Shown one piece after another: positions 8,822-17,342 of a DNA stretch of 64,000 bases; within the stretch, counting starts at the first letter, position 1, and each line of letters starts with the position of its first letter. Under the pieces are notes generated by a model. That model was not told where the DNA came from and ran no database searches. It saw nothing but the letters and a program-made list of their open reading frames with translations. The position numbers were made by a program, and so were the translations under genes. This DNA is from Bowmanella denitrificans (GTDB taxonomy: Bacteria; Pseudomonadota; Gammaproteobacteria; Enterobacterales; Alteromonadaceae), in NCBI RefSeq assembly GCF_039522935.1, contig NZ_BAAAEI010000020.1, forward strand, positions 1-64,000, written 5' to 3'.

Positions 8822-10051
8822 TTATTCATACCGCAAGGCATCGATGGGCTGTAACCCCGCCGCCTGGCGCGCCGGATAGTAGCCAAAGAAAATCCCAATG
8901 ACCGCACTAAACCCCAAACTGAGGATCGCTACCTGCCACTGTAGTACCGCCGCCATGGCAAAGCCCTGGGCCAATACCAGGCAGGTAAGCGCAGCGATAA
9001 CGATTCCGATAGCGCCGCCAACACCACACAGTAATACGGACTCCACCAGGAACTGACGCAGAATGTCACCCGGCTTTGCCCCCACTGCCATACGCAGGCC
9101 GATTTCCCTGGTACGCTCGGTCACAGACACCAGCATGATATTCATTATGCCGATGCCGCCAACCAGCAACGACACGGCAGCCACTCCCGCCAGTAAAGAA
9201 TTAAAGACCTGCATGGCCTGCATTCGGGTCTCAACAATTTCGGACAGATTACGAATGCGAAAAGGGATGTCATTGCCTGCAGATTTGAGTCGCTGACTCA
9301 GCAACCGGGTCATTTCTTCTTCCACCCAGGGCATGTCTTGCTGCGTAGCGACTTTTACCGTGATGCTGCGAATGGCCTTAGGATTAGCCCGGTTAATGCC
9401 ACTGATTTTCTTGCGCACCGTATCCAGCGGCATAATTAGCACATCATCCTGATCGTCGCCCCTGGCACTTTGGCCTTTCGCCCCCAGTACCCCTATAACC
9501 GTGACCGGCAACTTATTCACTCTGATGGTTTGCCCAATCGCTTCGCCGGCACCAAACAATTCCCGGCGCAGAGTTTCGCCGATTAGCGCCACTTTTGCCC
9601 CTCTGCCCAATTCAGCAGCACTAAACTCCCGCCCCTCACTCAGGGTCCAGTTTTGTGCCACTAACAGGCGATTGTCTGACCCGATCACATTGGTTGCCCA
9701 GTTGAGATTGCCGGAAATCACTTGCACATTGCTGCGTAATTCTGGCGCAGCAGCGACTACCGCTGAAATATTGTGTTCAATCGCATCGGCGTCGGCATCG
9801 GTCAGACGCTGCAGCGAACCGGCCTGACCGCGCACACCAGCACTGTTAAAGCTGCCACCAAATACCACAAACACATTGCCACCGAGATTGCGGATCTGCT
9901 CATCCACCTGGCGTTTGGCACCATTCCCCAGGGCCAGCATAATGATCACTGAAGCCACACCAATAATAATCCCCAGCATAGTCAGAATGCTGCGCATCAG
10001 ATTGACGCTGAGGTTATTCCACGCCCCCATTAGCAGTTTTCTGTTGGTCAT
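8822..10051 (-). CDS. MacB-type ABC transporter permease
   Basis: A 409-residue permease of the MacB/FtsX class. It has one N-terminal membrane helix (about residues 18-45), a large periplasmic domain (about 50-270), and three C-terminal helices with the FtsX signature GGIGIMNIMLVSVTERTREIGLRMAVGA. Unlike E. coli MacB, the ATPase is a separate protein encoded directly upstream with a 4-bp overlap. Together with the adaptor it should form a tripartite efflux or mechanotransmission pump coupled to a TolC-like channel encoded elsewhere. The substrate is unknown. Confidence 0.9.
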   Translation of the reverse strand: MTNRKLLMGAWNNLSVNLMRSILTMLGIIIGVASVIIMLALGNGAKRQVDEQIRNLGGNVFVVFGGSFNSAGVRGQAGSLQRLTDADADAIEHNISAVVAAAPELRSNVQVISGNLNWATNVIGSDNRLLVAQNWTLSEGREFSAAELGRGAKVALIGETLRRELFGAGEAIGQTIRVNKLPVTVIGVLGAKGQSARGDDQDDVLIMPLDTVRKKISGINRANPKAIRSITVKVATQQDMPWVEEEMTRLLSQRLKSAGNDIPFRIRNLSEIVETRMQAMQVFNSLLAGVAAVSLLVGGIGIMNIMLVSVTERTREIGLRMAVGAKPGDILRQFLVESVLLCGVGGAIGIVIAALTCLVLAQGFAMAAVLQWQVAILSLGFSAVIGIFFGYYPARQAAGLQPIDALRYE

Positions 10052-10785
10052 GAAGCCGCGCCCTGTTTAAAAGCAAGCAGTGCATCGCTGGCATCTTCAG
10101 GAGTCTGCTGTTGATCAGACACCAGTTGCCCATCCCGAAACATCAGAATACGACTGGCAAATGCCGCAATATCAGGTTCATGAGTTACCAATACCAGGGT
10201 TTTGCCCTGGCGGTTTAACGCCTGGAATATCTGCATAATCTCCAGACCTGTCTGGGTGTCTAATGCGCCTGTCGGCTCGTCCGCCAACAATAGCGCAGGT
10301 TCATTGACCAGGGCCCGGGCAATCGCCACCCGTTGCTGCTGGCCACCAGATAACTGTGAGGGCATATGCCAGAGTCGCTGCGCCAACCCTACCTGTTCAA
10401 GACAGGTCAGCGCCCGGTGTTTGTGCTGCTCGTCCGGCAGCATGGAATAGAGTAGCGGCAACATCACATTTTCCAGCGCACTGGTGCGCGCTAACAAATT
10501 GAATTGCTGAAATACAAACCCAAGATAGTTATTTCTAACCGTCGCCAGCGCATTGGCCGACAACTGCGATACATCCTCCCCTTGCAGTATAATTTGGCCA
10601 CTGCTGGGCGAGTCCAGACAACCAATCAGGTTCATAAAGGTGGACTTACCTGAACCAGATGGGCCCATCACCGCGACAAACTCGCCCTGCTGTATATCCA
10701 AATCCACGCCTCTAAGGGCCTTAACCTGCTGCTCTCCCGCACCATATTGTTTGCACAATTGCCTGATTCTAATCACTGATGCCAT
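10048..10785 (-). CDS. MacB-type ABC transporter ATPase
   Basis: A 245-residue ATP-binding subunit with Walker A (GPSGSGKST, about residues 41-49), Q-loop (FVFQQFNLL), ABC signature (LSGGQQQRVAIARAL) and Walker B (LLLADEPTGALD). This is the LolD/MacB class. It lies between the adaptor gene (2-bp gap) and the permease gene (4-bp overlap), so the three are translated as one operon. Confidence 0.93.
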   Translation of the reverse strand: MASVIRIRQLCKQYGAGEQQVKALRGVDLDIQQGEFVAVMGPSGSGKSTFMNLIGCLDSPSSGQIILQGEDVSQLSANALATVRNNYLGFVFQQFNLLARTSALENVMLPLLYSMLPDEQHKHRALTCLEQVGLAQRLWHMPSQLSGGQQQRVAIARALVNEPALLLADEPTGALDTQTGLEIMQIFQALNRQGKTLVLVTHEPDIAAFASRILMFRDGQLVSDQQQTPEDASDALLAFKQGAAS

Positions 10786-10787
10786 GC

Positions 10788-12218
10788 TTATTCCCCATAC
10801 TGAGCACGAATAATCAATTGCGTACCGTCAGCCAGTTGTTCGCCTAACAATTCAGTGTAGTCGTTATTTTCCAATCCAATCAGAATCTTACGCTCTTCAG
10901 GCTGACCGTTTTCTGACAGCACCCATACAGAAGCCGATGAATTTCGAGTACTGCGTTGCTCACGGTTTAACGCTTGATAACGGGTAAACTGTTCCTCACT
11001 CAGCAGCGATTTGAGCTTATTTTGAAAAGCCTGGCGCTGCTGTTGCATTGGATTGACCCCGCCTGGGGACGGCCCCCCTGCCATTTGCTGGCGTAATGCA
11101 CGCATGTTGTCGCGCGTACTTTCCTGTAACGCCCGCACCTGCTTCGCTTGTTCACCTGAAAGCTGTAATTGCGCCACCCAATCCGGCATTTGTCTTGTCT
11201 CAGACGGTTGCGGCGCAAGGCTTGTTCCTTTGGGTTTGAAACGCAGGGCGGCATTGGGCAGACGCAATACATCTGTGCGTTCGCCCAGCACAATGTCCAG
11301 ATTGGCCGTCATTCCGGGCAGCAAAGCCTCGCGACGATTAGGTGCTTCAACTATCACCTTATAGGTCACCACATTGGACACTAGGTTAGCGGCTTTTCGA
11401 ACCTGGCTGACGCGGCCGCTAAACTGCCGCTCCGGGTAAGTGTCCACCGTAAAGCGCACGGCCTGCCCTTCGGCAATGCGACCGATATCGGCTTCATCCA
11501 CATCGGCTTCTATTTGCATTTGGGACAAATCCTGGGCAATGGTAAACAATACCGGCGCAGATAAACTGGCAGCAACCGTTTGCCCTACATCCACTTCTCG
11601 GCTGATAACCGTACCTGAAACCGGCGAACGGATCAGGGTGCGGGTCAAATCCAGTTCAATTTGCTCTTTCTGCGCCTGGCGCTGCGCCAGTTGCGCTTGC
11701 GCGCTGGTTACCTGCGCACTGGCCAATTGAATCTGCGCCTCGGCCACTTCCTGATCCAGTTTGGCCTGGTCCAAATCATTATCGTTGCTGAGCTGCTGCT
11801 GAAATAATTGTTGTGCCCGTTGTAAGGCCCGCCGGGCACGCCGCCCCTCCGCCTCAGCCTTTTGCAAACTGGCCTGCTGCTGGCTGATACTGGCCTGGGC
11901 CATCAGAATATCCGCTTCGGCCTGACGTAATTTGGCTTTCACGGTACGATCATCGAGACGGGCAATAATCTGGCCTTTCTCTACTTGCGAATTGAAATCA
12001 GCCAGCAGTTCAACTATCTGCCCAGAAAGTTCGGAGCCCACATCCACGGTAACGACGGCTTGCAATGTGCCGGACGTATTGACCAGACTTTGCAATGTGC
12101 CGCGACTCACGGCCTGGGTTTGATAGTGCACTGACGCTGACCGGGCCTCGCCCCCCAGCCAATACCAGCCGCCGACGAACAGCGTCAGACCAACAACCGA
12201 GAAAACAACTTTACGCAC
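10788..12218 (-). CDS. HlyD/MacA-type periplasmic adaptor with an LTxxQ-like insertion
   Basis: A 476-residue membrane fusion protein. It has an N-terminal anchor helix (residues 4-21), a lipoyl-like half, a long coiled-coil hairpin rich in Q/A/E (about 95-190), then barrel domains. Near residues 355-430 there is an extra helical, Gln/Arg-rich segment with two LSxEQ-type motifs (LSGEQAKQVRAL and LLSEEQFTRYQAL), resembling the LTxxQ repeats of CpxP/Spy-like periplasmic proteins. E. coli MacA is about 370 residues, so this segment accounts for the excess. First gene of the efflux operon. Confidence 0.88.
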   Translation of the reverse strand: MRKVVFSVVGLTLFVGGWYWLGGEARSASVHYQTQAVSRGTLQSLVNTSGTLQAVVTVDVGSELSGQIVELLADFNSQVEKGQIIARLDDRTVKAKLRQAEADILMAQASISQQQASLQKAEAEGRRARRALQRAQQLFQQQLSNDNDLDQAKLDQEVAEAQIQLASAQVTSAQAQLAQRQAQKEQIELDLTRTLIRSPVSGTVISREVDVGQTVAASLSAPVLFTIAQDLSQMQIEADVDEADIGRIAEGQAVRFTVDTYPERQFSGRVSQVRKAANLVSNVVTYKVIVEAPNRREALLPGMTANLDIVLGERTDVLRLPNAALRFKPKGTSLAPQPSETRQMPDWVAQLQLSGEQAKQVRALQESTRDNMRALRQQMAGGPSPGGVNPMQQQRQAFQNKLKSLLSEEQFTRYQALNREQRSTRNSSASVWVLSENGQPEERKILIGLENNDYTELLGEQLADGTQLIIRAQYGE

Positions 12219-12370
12219 TTGGTATCCCTCATTATTCCCTGCGCTCAGTATAAAAAAGTCCGCTCTGACCGTCTGTCAGGCCAGTGTAAAGTTTGCGTAA
12301 AGGCTGATTTTCCAGACCCACAATAGTCATTGTGCTATAGTGCGGCCCCTGTTTTTGAGCTTGATCTGGT

Positions 12371-13168
12371 ATGAGCGATTTTCAACAACGATTTGGTGGC
12401 ACCAGCCGGTTATACGGGCATCAGCAGGCCCTTTGGCTGCGCCAGGCACATTTTTGTGTGGTAGGTATAGGTGGCGTTGGATGCTGGGTGGCCGAGGCAT
12501 TGGCCAGAACCGCAGTGGGCAAGCTAACCCTGATCGATCTTGATGACATTTGCACCACCAACACCAACCGCCAAATTCATGCCCTGCAGAATACGGTTGG
12601 ACAAAGTAAGGTGGAAGTGATGGCAGCGCGCATCCGCCTGATCAACCCTGCCTGTCAGGTGAACTGCATTGAAGACTTTGTCACCCCGGATAATGTTGGT
12701 GTGTATCTCAATGGCTTTGACTATGTGATTGACGCCACCGATTCGGTTAATGCCAAAGCCGCGATGATTGCACATTGTAAACGCAAGAAGTTCCCCGTAC
12801 TCACCATAGGGGGCGCCGGTGGTCAAACCGACCCGACCCAGGTCGGGGTGGCAGATTTAAGTAAAACCAGTCAGGACCCCCTGGCAGCCAAAGTACGCTC
12901 TTTACTGCGCAGGGATTATGGCTTTACCAGCAACCCCAAAAGACGCTTTGCAGTAGATTGTGTCTATTCCACCGAGCAGCTTAAATATCCGCAGACCGAC
13001 GGCACAGTGTGCCATACCAAGCAATTTCATGACGGCAGTGTAAAACTGGATTGTAATTCAGGCTTTGGTGCCGCCGTGGCGGTAACCGGTACTTTTGGTT
13101 TTGTGGCCGCCGCCAGAGTTATTGATAAATATTTGCAGCGCTGCCAAAGGCAACACGATGAGCCCTGA
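12371..13168 (+). CDS. tcdA: tRNA threonylcarbamoyladenosine dehydratase
   Basis: TcdA (CsdL) uses ATP to cyclise t6A37 of ANN-decoding tRNAs to ct6A. The 265-residue protein has the E1/ThiF/MoeB nucleotide-binding motif GIGGVG (residues 32-37), then TLIDLDDICTTNTNRQ, and the DATDSVNAKAAMI block. Length and the N-terminal RFGGTSRLYG match E. coli TcdA. In E. coli it works with the CsdA/CsdE sulfur-transfer pair. A csdE gene lies 1.4 kb away on the other strand, but csdA is not in the window. Confidence 0.93.
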   Translation: MSDFQQRFGGTSRLYGHQQALWLRQAHFCVVGIGGVGCWVAEALARTAVGKLTLIDLDDICTTNTNRQIHALQNTVGQSKVEVMAARIRLINPACQVNCIEDFVTPDNVGVYLNGFDYVIDATDSVNAKAAMIAHCKRKKFPVLTIGGAGGQTDPTQVGVADLSKTSQDPLAAKVRSLLRRDYGFTSNPKRRFAVDCVYSTEQLKYPQTDGTVCHTKQFHDGSVKLDCNSGFGAAVAVTGTFGFVAAARVIDKYLQRCQRQHDEP

Positions 13169-13174
13169 AACAGC

Positions 13175-14590
13175 TTAGCGACGAAACGGCTGCCAGGCCA
13201 TATAGGTCAGGCAGCGCCATACCCATTCCAGCGGACCGAAGTGGAAGTGTTTCAGCCACCAGCGACTAAAGCCGCACTGTAGCAGTAAGATAACCACGGC
13301 CATGAGCAACTGCCAGGCCCGGTCAATCTGACCATACCAGCCAAGGCCATATCCGAAAAAGATCAGACTAAGCATCAGCGACTGCATCAGGTACAGGCTC
13401 AGTGCCATTCTGCCCATCGCCGCAAGACCCGACAAGCGAGCCAGCCATTTAGCCTGACACAGCAACCAGAGCATGCCGCCCAGATAGCCGGCGCTCATCA
13501 GATACTGGCTTAGGTAGTTCATGCCCTGTGCGGTAAAGTTCAACCAGGGATCGATCTGCGCCGCCGGGTGTGATGCCAGCAATAACGCCGGTACAGCCAA
13601 ACTGCTACCCAATCCCAGTCCTGCCAGGGTAAGCCCCCGCCAGTACGCTAAATAGTGCTGATACTGTTGAATAATTTCGCCCCGTACCAGGGCATAACCA
13701 ATTAAAAACAATGGCACAATAACAAACAGGCAAAGAGCAAGGCTCATGCCCAATGCCAATGGTATATAAGTCACCCTATGCTGAGTAGCCTGCCAGAAGC
13801 TCCCCGTCGTCAGCACCAGCTGTTCTGCCATCGAAGTACTAAGATTTTGCTGATGTTCATCAGCCACCTCGGCGGCAGCCTGCTCCAAGGCTTGCAGTTC
13901 ACTTAAATCAGTGCTGGCAGTATCAATTGGCAGCGCCTTTGCGCCGGATATCAGCAACTGGGCTCGCGCATCCAGCGTCTGTTGATATTGCCAGTGTGAC
14001 TGGATGTCCTGTTGATCCTGTCTGGCACTAACGACCGCCCCTACCACCACCGTTAAAGCTACAGGTATCAACAACCATAGCATGGCCAGTTTTAACTGTA
14101 CTGCTGAGTGGTTAAATGCCTGCAAGTTGCCGCGTTCATAAGCCAGAACCAGCCCTATCAGCATAAAGCCCCCCAACGCATAGGTATTGAGTATATCGCC
14201 GCTCCACAACAAGCTGAGGTGTAATAGACCAAATACAAACAACACCGCCAGACGGCGAATAAACCAGGCTACAGCCTGGTTGCCTTTGTGCTTGGCTTGT
14301 TGCCACATGATGGCAAATCCCATCCCAAACAGCAGGGCAAACAGCGTGTAGAACTTACCTTCCACGGCAAAACTCACCAGCCAGTCAGCGCTGTGATGCC
14401 AGCCCCGCTGACTGCTGTCCAAATCACCAAAGTCGGCCATAGGCCGATTAAACCATTCGATATTCATAAACAGGATCCCGCACAGGGCGAAACCTCGCAG
14501 AATATCCAGAACGATATAACGCTGCTGCTCAGAGATTGGCTTTAACTGCGCATGACTGTCTGTGGGTAAAGAATCGCGTTCCATGCTCAT
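13175..14590 (-). CDS. DUF418-family membrane protein (YeiB-like)
   Basis: A 471-residue polytopic inner-membrane protein with about ten hydrophobic helices. It opens with RYIVLDILRGFALCGILFMN, the acyltransferase-3-like start shared by DUF418/YeiB proteins, and has a DUF418 C-terminus (MGRMALSLYLMQSLMLSLIF). Its biochemical function is not established. It converges on tcdA with a 6-bp gap and heads the run shared with csdE on the minus strand. Confidence 0.87.
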   Translation of the reverse strand: MSMERDSLPTDSHAQLKPISEQQRYIVLDILRGFALCGILFMNIEWFNRPMADFGDLDSSQRGWHHSADWLVSFAVEGKFYTLFALLFGMGFAIMWQQAKHKGNQAVAWFIRRLAVLFVFGLLHLSLLWSGDILNTYALGGFMLIGLVLAYERGNLQAFNHSAVQLKLAMLWLLIPVALTVVVGAVVSARQDQQDIQSHWQYQQTLDARAQLLISGAKALPIDTASTDLSELQALEQAAAEVADEHQQNLSTSMAEQLVLTTGSFWQATQHRVTYIPLALGMSLALCLFVIVPLFLIGYALVRGEIIQQYQHYLAYWRGLTLAGLGLGSSLAVPALLLASHPAAQIDPWLNFTAQGMNYLSQYLMSAGYLGGMLWLLCQAKWLARLSGLAAMGRMALSLYLMQSLMLSLIFFGYGLGWYGQIDRAWQLLMAVVILLLQCGFSRWWLKHFHFGPLEWVWRCLTYMAWQPFRR

Positions 14591-14599
14591 ACCTAAATT

Positions 14600-15010
14600 T
14601 CAGGGTTGTTGGCTGTGTAGTCGACATTGCTGCTGAATATGCTGCATAACGGCGCGCAGGCCGCTGTTTCGGGATTGACTGAGATGCCTCTCCAGCCCCA
14701 GTTGTTGCATATAGGCTTGCATATCGAATTGCAGTACTTCCTCTACATTGCAATTTTGTAGCGCTTCCAGCATCAAAGCCAGCAGGCCACGGATCACTTT
14801 GCTGGTTGACCAGGCGGTTATCGATAGTCTGCCTGCGCTTTGGATCTTACAATTTAACCATACTTGGCTTTCACAGCCTTGCACTTCAAACTGGGCAACG
14901 CGCAGGGCTTCAGGCAAAACTGCTAGTGAGCTGCCAGCCAGCATTAATTCCCGCATTTGTGCATCCCAGCCCTTAGCCTGATGCACTTTTTCAGCTATCG
15001 GAAGATTCAA
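14600..15010 (-). CDS. csdE: SufE-family cysteine desulfurase sulfur acceptor (CsdE-like)
   Basis: A 136-residue SufE-fold protein that takes persulfide sulfur from a cysteine desulfurase. The acceptor cysteine is C46 in VQGCESQVWL, matching the conserved GCxSxVW motif. The start is a TTG at 15010 that overlaps the stop of the upstream gene (TTGA), with AAGGA upstream. CsdE assignment over SufE rests on proximity to tcdA/csdL and the absence of suf genes; SufE proper remains possible. Confidence 0.82.
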   Translation of the reverse strand: MNLPIAEKVHQAKGWDAQMRELMLAGSSLAVLPEALRVAQFEVQGCESQVWLNCKIQSAGRLSITAWSTSKVIRGLLALMLEALQNCNVEEVLQFDMQAYMQQLGLERHLSQSRNSGLRAVMQHIQQQCRLHSQQP

Positions 15011-15561
15011 AGCCGTTCCTTAGCATTTGCCGATGCGCCATATTCACCTATCAGCGTTTGTAGATAGGCAATCTTTAGGTTGCTTAGCTGGCGATAATCA
15101 AAATAAGGGCAAACAAACAAGCGATACATTGGACTCACGGCAAATTCAGCATTTAACCAGAACAGTCTTAATCCGTACTCAGCATCCAGTTGCTGGGCAT
15201 AAGTGCGGCCACAGATAACCTGAATGGCCGGTTGTTGCTCATCAAGCACCGGGGGCGAAAACATTAAGGCTGTCGAGGACTGACTCTGCAACATACGTTG
15301 ATCGCGATATTGCTGCCAACTGGAAAACCCATTGGCAAGGTGCACACCTTGCGCCTGCAGCGCAAACATCAGCTTGGCATATACATTAAATACTTTTCGC
15401 CACCCATTGCCGCAGGCCTGGCCGATGGTCGCAATGTCGTTCTGTTTCAGCGTCAGTTGGCTGCTGAGAGACAAGTATTGAGGTAGCTTGGGGCGATTGG
15501 CAATATACACCTTAAATTGCGCGTTACTGTCTCCCAGACCAACTAAGGGGGAATGTTTCAC
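15007..15561 (-). CDS. Conserved hypothetical protein upstream of csdE
   Basis: I do not recognise a named function. The 184-residue protein has no signal peptide or membrane helix and reads as a mixed alpha/beta soluble protein with many aromatic residues (YGLRLFWLNAEFAVSPMYRLFVCPYFDYRQLS). It starts with GTG overlapping the stop of the upstream gene (GTGA) and overlaps csdE by 4 bp. Translational coupling suggests a role connected with csdE or the next small protein. Confidence 0.72.
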   Translation of the reverse strand: MKHSPLVGLGDSNAQFKVYIANRPKLPQYLSLSSQLTLKQNDIATIGQACGNGWRKVFNVYAKLMFALQAQGVHLANGFSSWQQYRDQRMLQSQSSTALMFSPPVLDEQQPAIQVICGRTYAQQLDAEYGLRLFWLNAEFAVSPMYRLFVCPYFDYRQLSNLKIAYLQTLIGEYGASANAKERL

Positions 15562-15944
15562 TGACCACCCTGTTCCTCAGCCAGCGCAGCCTGCAACTCC
15601 TCCACTTTCACCATGATGCCTTCCTCTTCGTCAGCCAGCGGAAACAACATCAGTAACACCTCATCTTCTCGCCACTGACCGAACAAGGTTTGTTGCAACT
15701 CAATCAGGGTTATTTTTTTTGGTTTACATTCTGGATATTGCTGGCTAAGCCACAACTGAGCGCTTTGCATATCGGGAAATAATGGTGTGCAGGCGTCGCC
15801 TTCCGCACTTAGCATGACCCAGCCCTGCTTAGCTTCAAGTCCAAACAGATAGTGATGGCTGGCTAAGTACTGCAAACAGAACTCGGCCCTGCTCTCAGGG
15901 TCTTGTTGAAGCAGATCGTCTAAACAAGGGCTTGATTGCGACAT
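15558..15944 (-). CDS. DUF2750-like small protein
   Basis: A 128-residue acidic soluble protein. The pattern GLEAKQGWVMLS, then PLFPDMQSAQLWLSQQYPECKPKKITLIELQQTLFGQW, resembles the DUF2750 family, whose function is unknown. I chose the ATG at 15944; a TTG/ATG pair 12-15 bases upstream in the same frame is an alternative. It overlaps the next gene by 4 bp as part of a tightly packed run ending in csdE. Confidence 0.65.
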   Translation of the reverse strand: MSQSSPCLDDLLQQDPESRAEFCLQYLASHHYLFGLEAKQGWVMLSAEGDACTPLFPDMQSAQLWLSQQYPECKPKKITLIELQQTLFGQWREDEVLLMLFPLADEEEGIMVKVEELQAALAEEQGGQ

Positions 15945-16015
15945 AATAAGGTCCATCAATGGAATTGCCGCTATTGTGCCGCAAAACAGCGCTGAAACAA
16001 ATGCGCAGATATGCT

Positions 16016-16432
16016 TTATGGATAGCGTTTAGCCATTTCCAGCCAGGCTGCAGCAATCAACTCGCGCAATGTCTTCGTATCAACCTGTACAAGCGATTTT
16101 ATATAGAGGCAGGATTTTCCGGTCTTGTATTTACCCAGTTGGTTTAGTAAGTCGGCAAACTGGTTAACGCCAGGCATGATATAAAGTGCCAGCTTACCTT
16201 TTCGGGGTGAAAACCCCATTCGAAAGAAATCGCCTTCTCGTCCCGACTCGTAGCGATAATGATAACGGCCAAAGCCAATCATACTGTCTCCCCACATCAT
16301 TGGTGCTTCACCACTTTCCGTTTGCATTATGTTGAGCAATGTATAGCAGTCCTGTTGCTGGATTGGATCTGACAAGGAAGCCAGATAATCTTCCACTGGA
16401 TGTTCTGTGGCCTGGGTTTTATTGACTGACAT
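16016..16432 (-). CDS. DUF1801-family protein
   Basis: A 138-residue protein with DUF1801 features: EDYLASL near the start, SGEAPMMWGDSMIGFGRYHYRY, and FSPRKGKLALYIMPG. The family (YdhG-like fold) has no established function. It lies next to the tRNA/repeat region and 71 bp upstream of the DUF2750-like gene on the same strand. Confidence 0.8.
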   Translation of the reverse strand: MSVNKTQATEHPVEDYLASLSDPIQQQDCYTLLNIMQTESGEAPMMWGDSMIGFGRYHYRYESGREGDFFRMGFSPRKGKLALYIMPGVNQFADLLNQLGKYKTGKSCLYIKSLVQVDTKTLRELIAAAWLEMAKRYP

Positions 16433-16494
16433 TTGCAGGTCTTAAATGAGTAGTAGTGTGCCTAACTATAGATGGCTTTAACTGGGATGTAGCT

Positions 16495-16860
16495 GTTCTG
16501 CATGGTTGCCTGGCGCAACCATCTACAGCTTTAGCTGGTCCAAAGGACGGACCTCAGGGATGGGGTGAGTAAAAACGTTCCTGGCGTTGTAGTCGAACCC
16601 GGAGGGGTTCTGCATCCCGCGTGGGTACAGCAAATAAACAAAAAGCCCGCTCATTTCTGACACAATCTAAGTGTTCAACAGGGGGATTACTCCGGGCTTC
16701 CTGCCCTTCGCCCTGCGGGCCAGCCTGAAGGCTGTTCTAAAACGCTCCTGGCGTTTTAGTCGAACCCGGAGGGGTTCTGCATCCCGCGTGGGTACAGCAA
16801 ATAAACAAAAAGCCCGCTCATTTCTGACACAATCTAAGTGTTCAACAGGGGGATTACTCC
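16495..16860. repeat. Hairpin-train tandem repeat, left block, ending in an assembly gap
   Basis: This holds one full and one shortened copy of the unit described at 17343. Here the second copy follows at a 167-bp offset instead of 238 bp, missing about 71 bp that hold the ATGGTTGC/GCAACCAT, CAGC/GCTG and GTCC/GGAC stem-loops. The copies share GAACCC-GGAG-GGGTTC and AACGC-type hairpins. The repeat runs into the N gap at 16861. Open frames across it are by-products of the repeat, not genes. Confidence 0.85.
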
Positions 16861-16914
16861 NNNNNNNNNNNNNNNNNNNNNNNNNNNNNNNNNNNNNNNN
16901 NNNNNNNNNNNNNN
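16861..16914. other. Assembly gap (54 N)
   Basis: A run of N. The base string after the gap (AGGGGAC) is the complement of the 5' end of tRNA-Glu, identical to the sequence at 18351. Most of a tRNA-Glu gene and repeat sequence therefore probably lie in the gap, whose real length may differ from 54. Confidence 0.95.
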
Positions 16915-16921
16915 AGGGGAC
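16915..16921 (-). tRNA. tRNA-Glu, 5' end only (rest in gap)
   Basis: These seven bases complement GTCCCCT, the 5' acceptor strand of tRNA-Glu. They are followed on the plus strand by exactly the same hairpin and spacer as the complete tRNA-Glu at 18282-18357. The remainder is hidden by the N run. Confidence 0.7.
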
Positions 16922-16961
16922 AGAATTTTTGTCAGCGAAGCGCTGCTTCGCTAAAATTCTG
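16921..16961 (-). ncRNA. Hairpin leader before tRNA-Glu, copy 1
   Basis: A 41-base stem-loop: outer stem CAGAATTTT/AAAATTCTG (9 bp), a 4-base bulge, inner stem AGCGAAGC/GCTTCGCT (8 bp) and a 3-base loop. It abuts the tRNA-Glu 5' end in the leftward transcript, so it is probably a processing element of the tRNA precursor. Confidence 0.7.
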
Positions 16962-17017
16962 TAAGGCGAGGTGAGCCAGCGAACCGAGCGACCTTTTCCT
17001 TACTGAATCTATTCTGC

Positions 17018-17039
17018 GTTACCAACTAGGCTTGGTAAC
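17018..17039 (-). ncRNA. Spacer hairpin between tRNA-Ala and tRNA-Glu, copy 1
   Basis: GTTACCAA pairs with TTGGTAAC around CTAGGC. Related hairpins at 18456-18473 and 18040-18059 keep the loop; the last replaces an A-T pair with G-C. Confidence 0.65.
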
Positions 17040-17070
17040 TAGTTACAGCGATTAACTGTAACCTAAAATT

Positions 17071-17146
<76 letters not shown>

Positions 17147-17184
17147 AGTACTCTTACGAGTTGCTGTTACCTGACAGCGGGCGC

Positions 17185-17213
17185 ATTCTAGGCACGCCCC
17201 TATTCCCTGTCAA
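17185..17213 (-). promoter_or_regulatory. Sigma-70 promoter of tRNA-Ala copy 1
   Basis: On the minus strand TTGACA (17213-17208) and TAGAAT (17190-17185) are separated by 17 bp, with a GC-rich discriminator after the -10, as in stringently controlled stable-RNA promoters. Identical boxes precede copy 2. Confidence 0.88.
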
Positions 17214-17221
17214 TGCTTTTT

Positions 17222-17266
17222 TTAAGATCCCATTCCGTTCGCTATATAATTGAGCACCTTGCTCAC
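17222..17266 (-). pseudogene. Duplicated remnant of the gltX 3' end
   Basis: Directly upstream of the copy 1 promoter, the minus strand still reads VLNYIANGMGS then TAA. At the same place upstream of copy 2 intact gltX ends ALIYIANRSES then TAA. About three quarters of the bases match over 35 bp. The reading frame is lost upstream by a TGA. The tRNA block duplication therefore appears to have carried the tail of gltX. Confidence 0.65.
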
Positions 17267-17342
17267 AATTCACTCGCCACCCTGTGTGCAATAGATATTG
17301 CCCTGCTCATCTCCGGCTGAATTTAATTATTCCGCGGGGGAT

